Assembly: GCA_025463925.1 (NCBI GenBank)
Contig: JAODBK010000046.1
Coordinates: 1-64,000, forward strand
Direction: 5' to 3'
Length of the DNA stretch: 64,000 nucleotides
From: Acidimicrobiales bacterium
GTDB lineage: Bacteria > Actinomycetota > Acidimicrobiia > Acidimicrobiales > AC-14
Part shown: piece after piece, positions 42,584-51,095 of the stretch
How positions within the stretch are numbered: position 1 is the stretch's first letter
Layout: each line of letters starts with the position of its first letter
Notes under the pieces: generated by a model
Database searches by the model: none
Told to the model about the DNA's origin: nothing
What the model saw: the letters and a program-made list of their open reading frames with translations, nothing else
Made by a program: the position numbers and the translations under genes

Positions 42584-44844
42584 GTCAGCACCTCTGCGCC
42601 TTGTTCGACGCCCGCGATCGACGCATCGCTGGAGATATGGCGGCCGTTGCTGTCGTTGGCTGCGGATTTCGGTTCTTCGGCTTGACCGAGATAGGCGGCA
42701 ATGACTTCGGGATTGGACTGAATCTCGCTCGGCGTCCCGTCGGCCAGTGGCTCGCCGCGGTTGATGACGTACATGTAGTCGGACACCGCCGTCACCATCC
42801 GAACATCGTGTTCGATCAAGAGGATGGAGACGCCGAGTTGCGACCGGACGAAGTAGAGAAGCTGAGCGAGTTCGTCGGTCTCCGCGTTGTCGAGCCCAGA
42901 CGCCGGTTCGTCGAGCATGAGAAGCGGTGCTTCGGTCACGAGCGCTCGTGCGATCTCGACTTGTCGGAGGATGCCGAACGGGAGGCCGGCAGTCGGCCTC
43001 GAGGCGACCTCCTCGAGGCCCAACATCTCGACGACCAGACGGACGCGAGCGCGAGCGTCGGCCTCTGATGCGATGGCCCGACTCATGAGCGCCAGGTGGC
43101 TGAAGATGCCGGTCGGGTTGTGGACGTGAGTCGCGACCAAGAGATTGTCGAACACAGTCAACTGGGGGAACAGTTGGATCAGCTGAAACGTGCGACCAAC
43201 TCCCATCTGAGCTCGGACGTGGACGGGGAACTTGGTGGCGTCCACGCCAAACAGCCGGACGGTTCCCGAAGTGGGTTCGTTGAGGCCGGCGATCGCGTTG
43301 AATGTCGTGGTCTTGCCGGCCCCGTTCGGGCCGATCAGGCCGACGATCTCGTGCTCGCGCACCACAACGGTCACGTCATTCACGGCCGTCAGCCCGCCGA
43401 AGCGAACGACAACGTGTTCGGCCTCGAGGACAGGAGGCCGTTCGCTGCGGTCAGGTGCGAGCGGGTAGGGCGGGATGACCATCGTGCGCCATGAGGCTCT
43501 GGCCGTCTCGACGTCGTCGCCGGCGGTCATCTCTCGGACATCGACGGCACTGTTCGGCTCGAGCGCCGTCCGGCCGAGCACTGAGAGATCGATCGATCGC
43601 CGGATCACCGGCGAGCGGGAGCGCCGCGTCGGCAGGCGTTGGGCGAAAGCGGCCGCGCGCGACGTGCCGGGCCGGCGCTGCCGCCGGTCGCCGACTTCGA
43701 CGGGCACGGGTGTCACCGTGCCGATCTGACCGTCGGAAGGACGCCGCCGGCGCAGCATCGCGGAGCCTTTGGCGATCGGTCGCTCGATCAGACGAGACAG
43801 CCATTTGGTGACACCCCGGAATCGACGTTCCGTGGCCGTTCCCAGCGCACCCAGTCCACCGGGATAGCCGAGGAGCACACCGAGAAGGAGTGCGACCGCG
43901 ACGATGTCTCGCCACCCGGTGAGCGTCTTGACCCGATAGAAGACCTCCGTGAGCGCGGCGAACAAGATGCCGGCGGCGACACCACCACCGAGACTGTTGA
44001 TGCCACCAACGACTGCGATGGACAGGTAGAACAGTGAGACCGTGAACTGGAAGACGACCGGCGTGGCGACTCTCACGTTGGTCATGATCAGGTTGCCGGC
44101 GATGCCTGCCAGGGCCCCGGACACCGCGAAGGCCAAGAGCTTGTAGCGGGTCACGTCAACGGCGAGGGACACCGCTGCCACTTCCGAGCCCCGGATCGCG
44201 AAGAACGCTCGGCCCGTCTTCGAGTCCCGCAGGTTCACCGCCGCGTACCATGCGGTCGCGACTGCCGTGACGACGACCAAGTAGAACACCCGTTGGTTGG
44301 ACAGGTCGAAGGTGGTCATCGTCCCCGGATGGCCGATGACGGTGTTCGGTATGGACGAGGCTGCCGCCTTGCCGACGAACCACTGCTGGCTGAACAGGTA
44401 GGCGTCGCACATCCAAGCGAAGATGAGCGTCGCCACCGCGAGATACAAGCCCCGGACCCGGAGGGCGACCAACCCCAACATCGACGCCACGCCGGCAGAA
44501 ACGAGTGCGACCAACGGTAGGTTCAGCGGAAAAGGAATGCCGAATCGACGCGCCAAGATTCCGGTCGTGAAGGCGCCGATGCCGACAAAGCTCCCTTGTC
44601 CAAGACTGATCTGGCCGACCCATCCGGTCAGGATGACGAGGCTGAAGGCGACCAGCGCGTATTCGCCGGCCAAGTTGGCGTCGACGATGTAGGAGAACGG
44701 GACCGAGGGCAGCCAGCGGTTCAGCGGGAAGCCCGGCAGCCAGGGAAAGTAGAGGACGAGCCACGCGATGACGACTTGCCTGGCTCGAATCGGGCTCGCC
44801 CTCACGTCCCGGCCCCGCGTTGCGTGACATTCCGAAGGGACCAT
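42580..44844 (-). CDS. Fused LivM permease and LivG ATPase of a branched-chain amino-acid-type importer
   Basis: The 754-residue fusion has an N-terminal LivM-type permease, with about ten helices including GWVGQISLGQGSFVGIGAF and SLAVDVTRYKLLAFAVSGALAG. A basic, low-complexity linker of about 125 residues follows (FRGVTKWLSRLIERPIAKGS ... ERPPVLEAE). The LivG ATPase comes last, with Walker A GPNGAGKT, LPFGILRQVEIARAL and LLMLDEPASGLD. In most genomes livM and livG are separate. ATG 44844 lies eight bases after livH; an in-frame start at 44892 would overlap livH. Confidence 0.88.
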   Translation of the reverse strand: MVPSECHATRGRDVRASPIRARQVVIAWLVLYFPWLPGFPLNRWLPSVPFSYIVDANLAGEYALVAFSLVILTGWVGQISLGQGSFVGIGAFTTGILARRFGIPFPLNLPLVALVSAGVASMLGLVALRVRGLYLAVATLIFAWMCDAYLFSQQWFVGKAAASSIPNTVIGHPGTMTTFDLSNQRVFYLVVVTAVATAWYAAVNLRDSKTGRAFFAIRGSEVAAVSLAVDVTRYKLLAFAVSGALAGIAGNLIMTNVRVATPVVFQFTVSLFYLSIAVVGGINSLGGGVAAGILFAALTEVFYRVKTLTGWRDIVAVALLLGVLLGYPGGLGALGTATERRFRGVTKWLSRLIERPIAKGSAMLRRRRPSDGQIGTVTPVPVEVGDRRQRRPGTSRAAAFAQRLPTRRSRSPVIRRSIDLSVLGRTALEPNSAVDVREMTAGDDVETARASWRTMVIPPYPLAPDRSERPPVLEAEHVVVRFGGLTAVNDVTVVVREHEIVGLIGPNGAGKTTTFNAIAGLNEPTSGTVRLFGVDATKFPVHVRAQMGVGRTFQLIQLFPQLTVFDNLLVATHVHNPTGIFSHLALMSRAIASEADARARVRLVVEMLGLEEVASRPTAGLPFGILRQVEIARALVTEAPLLMLDEPASGLDNAETDELAQLLYFVRSQLGVSILLIEHDVRMVTAVSDYMYVINRGEPLADGTPSEIQSNPEVIAAYLGQAEEPKSAANDSNGRHISSDASIAGVEQGAEVLT

Positions 44845-44851
44845 CGGTGTC

Positions 44852-45742
44852 TCATGCGCCGGCCATGTCTGCGACCGAGAACCGGTTTCCACGCAAGCTC
44901 ATGACGACGAACGCCAGCGCCGCGAGCGCAAGCTGCGGCGCTCCGACTTGTTTTCCGATCTGTCCGAACGACGGCACGAGACCCAATGTCAGCCCGACGA
45001 CGACGGCGCCGACGACTGCTCCACCGATCGATTCGAGGCCACCGATCAGCGCGGCGACGAAGGCCGGCAAGACTTGCAGCGACAGGGTGTACGGATGGAG
45101 GTTCGTGGACGCCCCGAGCATGATCCCGCCCAGCGCAGCCAACAACCCGGCGAAGCACCAGGCCATCGACGTCGTCCGGTCCGGGTCAATCCCCATCAAG
45201 CGGGCAGCCCGGCGGTTGTCGGCCGCGCACCGCATCGCAAGACCGAGGTCGGTGAACCGAAACAATGCAATGAACACCGCGGCGGCGATCAACGCGACGA
45301 CCAGCGTGCCGATGTCGCCGAGCTGCAGGAGAGCGTTGCCGACGCGAAAGGTGTGCCGCGGGAAGAGCGAAACCCCTTGCACCGGCGTGGTCCCCCACTG
45401 GCGTGCCGCCAGGGCAATCAGCAAGCCGAGCACGCCAACCGTGCCGACGGTTTGGGATGTGGCCGACGCGCTCCGCAAGCGGCGCACGACAACGATCTCG
45501 ACGACCACACCGAGGAGGCCGCCCGCCAGGAGCGCAACGAGGGTGGCACCGATCGCCCCGAAGGTCGACGCCAGTGCGTAGGCGATGTATGCGGGCAACA
45601 TCGCCATCGCGCCGTGCGCCAGGTTCAGCACTTTGGACGCGCGGTAGATGAACACCAGCCCCAAGGCGAACATCGTGTACGCACCCACGAGCGGAACCGT
45701 GAGGACGACATTGATCAGGAGGTCGCGCAGGACGTGGGGCAT
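44852..45742 (-). CDS. livH: Branched-chain amino-acid-type ABC permease, LivH
   Basis: The 296-residue permease has about eight helices with LivH features: YTMFALGLVFIYRASKVLNLAHGAMAML at the N-terminus, FTDLGLAMRCAADNRRAARLMGID as the coupling loop, and AFVAALIGGLESIGGAVVGAVVVG. ATG 45742 lies two bases after the stop of the binding-protein gene. It forms a heterodimer with the permease part of the LivMG fusion. Confidence 0.9.
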   Translation of the reverse strand: MPHVLRDLLINVVLTVPLVGAYTMFALGLVFIYRASKVLNLAHGAMAMLPAYIAYALASTFGAIGATLVALLAGGLLGVVVEIVVVRRLRSASATSQTVGTVGVLGLLIALAARQWGTTPVQGVSLFPRHTFRVGNALLQLGDIGTLVVALIAAAVFIALFRFTDLGLAMRCAADNRRAARLMGIDPDRTTSMAWCFAGLLAALGGIMLGASTNLHPYTLSLQVLPAFVAALIGGLESIGGAVVGAVVVGLTLGLVPSFGQIGKQVGAPQLALAALAFVVMSLRGNRFSVADMAGA

Positions 45743-45744
45743 CG

Positions 45745-47397
45745 CTAGAAGTCCTGGTTCACTTCGTTGTCGGCAACGAAGTCGGTGTTGGCGTACCGCC
45801 ACTGGGTGAAGGAGTTGACGTTGTACACCGCCTCAAAGGCTTGCGCCGCGGTCGCCGCGAAATGGTTGCCAGCGCTGTACTGCAAGGGTCGCGAGAGACC
45901 GGTGTCGAGCGTCGTTGAGTCAAGAACGGTTTGGAGGTCAGCTCTGGTTGGTGCCGCCCCCAATTGCTGCAGCGCTTGGACCAAGAGCTTCATGCCGACG
46001 TACGCGCCTTCGACATGGGGGTTGGACGGGTCAGCGGTCGAGGACACCGCGGCGAGGTCGTTGCGGTATTCGGAGACCTTCGGATCGGTGTCAAAGGGCG
46101 AGATCGGCGGCTTGAAGCTCGTCCAAACTCGCAAGTTGGAGCAGGCACCGCCGCAGTTCACCGCGAACGACGTCACGAACAGCGGCTGCGGTGCCCCGAT
46201 GCCGATCGCCGGTCGATCGTTCTGCTTCTGGTCACCCAGACCGCCGTTCTTGACCCACGTCTCGGCCGTCGCCGGCTCCAGCAGCATGGCCACGAAGTCG
46301 CACTTCTTGAACTGACCGGCGCTGGTCGAACATTTGTCGACGAAGCTCTTGACCTCGTTGAGGTAGGACTGGCTGCCACCTTGGACCGGCTGGTCTGAGG
46401 CGACCTGGAGGCCCATGCGCTTCACCGCGCCAACGAACGCGTCGTGGCCCTCCACGCCGAACCGGTACTTGTTGTCGTACACGATGGCAAACGTCTTTGC
46501 GCCCCGAGCCGCGGCGTCGTGGGCCATGATGTGCATGACGGAATGGGTGGACGTCGCGACGGGCCACACCCACGGGTGTTGGTACTGATCGATCAGCATC
46601 CCATCAGCGCCGACCACCGGGAACTGGTTGTTGTCGATCAGGCCGTTCTCGATCGGATAGCGGAGGCCCTCTGAGGACGGATTCACGGCAAGGCCGAAGT
46701 AGCACTTGCAGCCGATGTACTTGTTGATCAGATCGTTTCCCGCGGCCGGATCCCAGCCGTCGTCGTCGTATTTGATGTTGACCTGACGCCCGCAGATGCC
46801 GCCGGCAGCATTGACTTTGCGGCGAACGGCCTCCATGCCGGACTGGGCGTCGGAGAGGAAGTCCTTGGCGATGCCGGTCTTGACGACCGTTGCCGCGAAC
46901 TCGATGGAGGTCGCGGTGACGCCCTGGTCGGTCGCGCCGGCGTTCTTGTGGGCCGCGCAATCGGCCGAGATCGCCCCGGGCGTGGTGCCAGCCGCGGCCG
47001 CGGCACCACCTCCGGGCGCGGAGCCGGAGACCGACGGGTCGGCACTGGCAACCACCGGGTTTCCGTTGGCGTCGACCACCGGGTTGCCGTTCTCATCGAC
47101 CACGACGTCCCCGCCGGCAGTTCCCGGGTCGGATCCCGCCGCCCCGCCGCCTCCGCCAGATCCCGTCGATCCCGACCCAGATCCGCCACTTGCGGATGCG
47201 CCAGTCGTACCGGAACTCTTGACGCCCTTCAGGGTGGTCGTCTTCCGGGCGCCGTTCGCCGCGGCGCCGCCGGTGCCGGTCGCGGTGTTGGCCGTCAGCG
47301 TGAAGGTCGACAGCAAGCTGATCACGATGACCGCGATCGCCGCCGTCCAGGCGCCTCCTGAGGAACCTCCAGCCGGCGGAGCAGGATCGGAATTCAT
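45745..47397 (-). CDS. Liv-type substrate-binding protein, membrane-tethered with a Gly/Ser-rich stalk
   Basis: The 550-residue protein is longer than usual LivJ/LivK proteins (about 380). It has no lipobox. Instead an N-terminal membrane helix (AAIAVIVISLLSTFTLTAN) is followed by a stalk of about 100 residues rich in Gly, Ser and Ala, containing the repeat DENGNPVVDANGNPVV. The Peripla_BP_6 domain follows (AGATDQGVTATSIEFAATV ... GGICGRQVNIKYDDDGWDPAAG). ATG 47397 has AAGGAG upstream. It heads the livH-livMG-livF-hypothetical operon. Confidence 0.85.
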   Translation of the reverse strand: MNSDPAPPAGGSSGGAWTAAIAVIVISLLSTFTLTANTATGTGGAAANGARKTTTLKGVKSSGTTGASASGGSGSGSTGSGGGGGAAGSDPGTAGGDVVVDENGNPVVDANGNPVVASADPSVSGSAPGGGAAAAAGTTPGAISADCAAHKNAGATDQGVTATSIEFAATVVKTGIAKDFLSDAQSGMEAVRRKVNAAGGICGRQVNIKYDDDGWDPAAGNDLINKYIGCKCYFGLAVNPSSEGLRYPIENGLIDNNQFPVVGADGMLIDQYQHPWVWPVATSTHSVMHIMAHDAAARGAKTFAIVYDNKYRFGVEGHDAFVGAVKRMGLQVASDQPVQGGSQSYLNEVKSFVDKCSTSAGQFKKCDFVAMLLEPATAETWVKNGGLGDQKQNDRPAIGIGAPQPLFVTSFAVNCGGACSNLRVWTSFKPPISPFDTDPKVSEYRNDLAAVSSTADPSNPHVEGAYVGMKLLVQALQQLGAAPTRADLQTVLDSTTLDTGLSRPLQYSAGNHFAATAAQAFEAVYNVNSFTQWRYANTDFVADNEVNQDF

Positions 47398-47487
47398 CGC
47401 AACAGCACTCCTTCGAGCGTCGGATCGGCGGAACCCCGAGTTCTCGTGCGCCGTCTCGAGAAGGGTTGGCGCCCGTTGCCGGTTGCT

Positions 47488-47539
47488 CCTTCCACCAAAT
47501 GGGTGAGGGTCTTGACTCTTGAGGTGGGAGACCTCACCC
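47488..47539 (-). promoter_or_regulatory. Repeated inverted-repeat leader element, copy 1
   Basis: On the plus strand TCCTTCCACC is followed by GGGTGA (47501-47506), 27 bases and TCACCC (47534-47539), giving an inverted repeat. The stem extends with GGGTCT/AGACC. The core matches elements at 54494 and 58452. It lies about 100 bases upstream of the Liv binding-protein gene. Confidence 0.55.
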
Positions 47540-47557
47540 CTCTTTGCGGCGCTGCGG

Positions 47558-50500
47558 TCAGGTGATGGCGGTTTGGATCGCCGCCGCGATGGCATCGGGC
47601 AGCGCAGCGGTGCCGCCGAAGACATAGGCGGAGGCGATGGCGGCCTTGTTCGCGACGAGGTAGCTCGCGGTTGTATTGGGCAGGCCGGTCGCGGCGCTGA
47701 GTACCAACGGTGCACCGCGGCCGGCGATGTGGGGCCCGGCGCCGAGCGCGTCGGGATAGTTGGTGCCGATCGCCACGCCGACCGTCGTCGGCTTGTTGAA
47801 GAACTGATTGGCGATCTTGGTCGACGTCTCATACCGATCGGCGCCGACCAGTGGAGTGGCCGATGAGTCGGCCTTCGCAGCCGGACCGCCAAGGGCGTAG
47901 CGCTTTGCTGGTGGGTGCGCGGCGAGGTAGTTCTTGGTCGCGGTCGGCATCGTCGCACCGGCCGTCAGGAGGATGGCCGCTTTCGCGTGGGTCGCCGCCG
48001 CGCCGCCGGTAAGCGCATCAGGGAAGTTGTCGCCGGTGGCCAAGAGATCCATCGTGGGATTGCCCAGGCCCTGGTCGGCGATGACGGTCGCGGTGGCGTA
48101 CCGGTCGGAACCTGCATACCGGGTCGATGAGTAACCGAGGGACTGCAGCGAGGCTTCGTAACCTGATCCCAGGGCGGCCAGACCGCCGAGCAGGTAGACG
48201 GTCCGGCCCTTCGGGAGGATGCGCTGAATCTCGGCGCCGACATTCCCATCGAGCCCGGCCGTTGGGCTCAACAGCAACGGGCCGCCTTTCGCGGCGGCGA
48301 GTGGGCCGCCGGCCAGTGCGTCCGGATAGTTGAAGGCGGTGGCCAGGACAACGGCGTTCGCCTTGCCAGCGTCCGGGTAGGCGTCCCTCGAGATGGCGAT
48401 GGCGGTCCCGATTCGGTCGTTTCCCCACAGACGGATGATCGGATCCGAACCGGGCACGGCGGCGTTGGAGGTGGCGCCGGGCCCGTCACCAATGGCATTG
48501 GTGGCAACCACCGTGAAGGTGTAGGACGTGCCGTTGGTCAAGCCCCCGACGTCCACCGATGTCACCGTGCCGGACACTGTTTGCGTCGCACCACCGGGTT
48601 GGGCCGTGATGGTGTAGCCGGTGATCGGGCTGCCCCCGTCGGAGTCGGGCGTCGCCCAACTGACGTGAGCCCCCTTGTCGATCCCGATGGCAGCAACCTT
48701 CGTCGGCGGGCCGGGCACCGTCGCCGCGGCGACCTTCCGGATCAAGTGGTTGACCGTGTCGCTGACGTAGAGATTCCCGGCGGCGTCGAACGTCACCGCC
48801 TCGGGACGGGCCAGCTGTGCCGATGTGGCCGGACCGCCGTCGCCCCCGTAGCCGCAGGATCCTGCGGCACCAGCGACCGTCGACACGTTCCCGCCGGCGT
48901 CGACTTTGCGCACGGTGCACGTGCCGGCATCGGCCACGTAGAGGTTCCCGGCGGCGTCGAAGGCGAGACCTTCAGGATCATTGAACCGGGCCGATACCGC
49001 CGGACCGTCTGCGTACCCGCAGTTGTTGCCAGTTCCGGCACCCGAGGTGGTCCCGGCCAGGGTGGAGATCGTGCCGCTGGCCCGGTCGAGTTTGCGGATC
49101 AGGCAGTTGTCGGCGTCCGCGATGTACACGTTGCCGGCACTGTCGTAGGCCACACCACGGGGGTGGTTCAGCGAGGCCAGGCCAGCCGCTTGGCCGTCGC
49201 CGCCGTAGCCGGCGTGTTGCGCGATTCCCGCGATGGTCCTGATGGTCCCCGAGCTGTTGACCTCTCGCACGATGTGGTTGTTGGTGTCGGCGATCAGCAG
49301 GTTGCCGGCGGCATCGACGGCAACCGCCCGCGGGTTGTTGAGGTGGGCAGAGGTCGCGGGCACGAGGTTCTCGGTCGCCCCGTAGCCACATTGCGGGGTA
49401 GTCGGGTCAGTGGGCGTTGTGCCGGCCACGTCGCTGATCGCGTGCGACGGCGTGATCTTTCGGACCAGACAGTTCGCCTCGTCCGCCACGAACACGTTTC
49501 CTGCTCCGTCCAGCGCCACGCCCGACGGTGACCAGAAATGGGCTTGCATGGCCTGGCCGCCACCGCCGCTGTAGGAGCCGGGCGCGTTCACGCCGGCGAT
49601 CGTCGCGATTGTCGGCGGCGTCCCGGGGGCAACGGCCCGAATGACGTTGGCTCCGGCATCGGCGAAGAGGAGGGTGCCAGTGTGTTGATCGACCGCCTCG
49701 CCGGCCGGGGCGTTGAGCTCCGCGTTCACGGCCGGACCGCCGTCGCCCGAGTCACGGACGTTTCCGTTGCCGGCGACCGTGCGGATGATGCCGGTCGAGG
49801 TGTCGATCTCGCGCACGCGGCGGTTGCTCTGGTCGGCGACGTAGAGCTTCGTGCCGACGACGACGAGACCGGCGAGATGACCGACGCGGGCCGAAGTGGC
49901 TGGCCCGTTGTCGCCCAGGTACCCGCAGGTGTTGTCGGGCGACGCCCAAGAGGCGTTGTAGCCGTCCGGATCCCCGCTCATCGCAGGGTAGGTCCCACCG
50001 GCGGTTCCGATGATCGCGTCCGCAGCGAATGTCGCCTTCTGGATGACGCAGTTGTCTCGTTCGGCGATGTAGAGGTTCCCTGATGGGTCAAATGCGATGC
50101 CGGTCGGTACACGCATTCGTGCCTGTTGGGGATCGTCGTGGTCAGCGCCAGGGCTGGGTGCGTAGCCCGCGTCGCACGGCTGCTGGTTCACGCCGACGGC
50201 ACGTGCCGAGTCGGCGGCATCGCCAGTCGGGAGGACAATGTGATGCTGCGCGCCGTCGACTCTCCGCACCTTGCACTCGCTCAGCGATGCCCAGGAGGCC
50301 GAGACATCTCCTGACGGGTCGACAGCCAACCCCCGAGCTGCGGCGAGCGACGGGTCGACAACAACCGTCGTGATGTAGTTGGTCCCGCCAAAGCCCTGGT
50401 GGATCTCGCGGATCGCCTGCTGGTTTCGGTCGGCCAGGAAGAGTCGGCCACTGGCGTCATAGGCGAGCGCGGTCGGCGTCCCCAGCTGGGTCTGATCGGC

Positions 50501-51028
50501 CGCACCACCGTCGCCCGGGCACACCTGGCTCGCCGAGTCGCACGGCGACGTCACGGGAGAACCTGGGATACCGGCCAGCGTCGTGATCTGGCCAGTGGTG
50601 TCGACCTTCCGGACGACGGCATTGCCGGTGTCGGCAATGTAGAGGTTGCCGGCTGGATCGACCGCGATGCCGCTCGGCGGCTCGGCTGAGACGGAGAGTT
50701 TGGCGTTGATCGCCGGCCCATTGTCGCCTGAGTACCCCAGCGTGCCGGTGCCGGCGACGACGGTCTCATTGTTGGTCGCGTGGTCGATCCGGCGCACGAC
50801 ATCGGATTCAACGTCGACGACGTAGAGATCACCGGCACTGTTCGCCGCCAACCCGCCCGGCGTTTGCGTCACCTCGGTCGCCGGCCCTTGGCCGAGGCCA
50901 CCGGCGTAGGTCGTGATCGTCGACAGCGCCGGCCCGGTGCCCGCGGCCCGCGCCCGATGATTCGGGAGCGCAAGGAGCGCCGCAGCCAGGGCGAGCGTCG
51001 CCGCGATCGAGGCAGGTCGGTGGTTCAT
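47558..51028 (-). CDS. Large secreted NHL-repeat protein with Fn3 and three cell-wall-binding repeats
   Basis: The 1156-residue protein has a signal peptide (AATLALAAALLALPNHRARA). About ten NHL beta-propeller repeats follow (GIAVDPAGNLYIADTGNAVVRKV; GVALDGAGNVFVADEANCLVRKI; many GYGGDG motifs). An Fn3 domain (PPTKVAAIGIDKGAHVSWATP) and three cell-wall-binding repeat 2 (PF04122) modules complete it (NYPDALAGGPLAAAKGGPLLLS; DNFPDALTGGAAATHAKAAILL; NYPDALGAGPHIAGRGAPLVL). The last part anchors proteins to cell-wall polymers. It is probably a surface adhesion or scaffolding protein. ATG 51028 has GAGG upstream. Confidence 0.88.
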   Translation of the reverse strand: MNHRPASIAATLALAAALLALPNHRARAAGTGPALSTITTYAGGLGQGPATEVTQTPGGLAANSAGDLYVVDVESDVVRRIDHATNNETVVAGTGTLGYSGDNGPAINAKLSVSAEPPSGIAVDPAGNLYIADTGNAVVRKVDTTGQITTLAGIPGSPVTSPCDSASQVCPGDGGAADQTQLGTPTALAYDASGRLFLADRNQQAIREIHQGFGGTNYITTVVVDPSLAAARGLAVDPSGDVSASWASLSECKVRRVDGAQHHIVLPTGDAADSARAVGVNQQPCDAGYAPSPGADHDDPQQARMRVPTGIAFDPSGNLYIAERDNCVIQKATFAADAIIGTAGGTYPAMSGDPDGYNASWASPDNTCGYLGDNGPATSARVGHLAGLVVVGTKLYVADQSNRRVREIDTSTGIIRTVAGNGNVRDSGDGGPAVNAELNAPAGEAVDQHTGTLLFADAGANVIRAVAPGTPPTIATIAGVNAPGSYSGGGGQAMQAHFWSPSGVALDGAGNVFVADEANCLVRKITPSHAISDVAGTTPTDPTTPQCGYGATENLVPATSAHLNNPRAVAVDAAGNLLIADTNNHIVREVNSSGTIRTIAGIAQHAGYGGDGQAAGLASLNHPRGVAYDSAGNVYIADADNCLIRKLDRASGTISTLAGTTSGAGTGNNCGYADGPAVSARFNDPEGLAFDAAGNLYVADAGTCTVRKVDAGGNVSTVAGAAGSCGYGGDGGPATSAQLARPEAVTFDAAGNLYVSDTVNHLIRKVAAATVPGPPTKVAAIGIDKGAHVSWATPDSDGGSPITGYTITAQPGGATQTVSGTVTSVDVGGLTNGTSYTFTVVATNAIGDGPGATSNAAVPGSDPIIRLWGNDRIGTAIAISRDAYPDAGKANAVVLATAFNYPDALAGGPLAAAKGGPLLLSPTAGLDGNVGAEIQRILPKGRTVYLLGGLAALGSGYEASLQSLGYSSTRYAGSDRYATATVIADQGLGNPTMDLLATGDNFPDALTGGAAATHAKAAILLTAGATMPTATKNYLAAHPPAKRYALGGPAAKADSSATPLVGADRYETSTKIANQFFNKPTTVGVAIGTNYPDALGAGPHIAGRGAPLVLSAATGLPNTTASYLVANKAAIASAYVFGGTAALPDAIAAAIQTAIT

Positions 51029-51095
51029 CGTGACCTCATTGGTTGATCCACGTCGTGGAGGACCGGTCGTCGGTGCAGTGGGTCTGCGACGTCGG

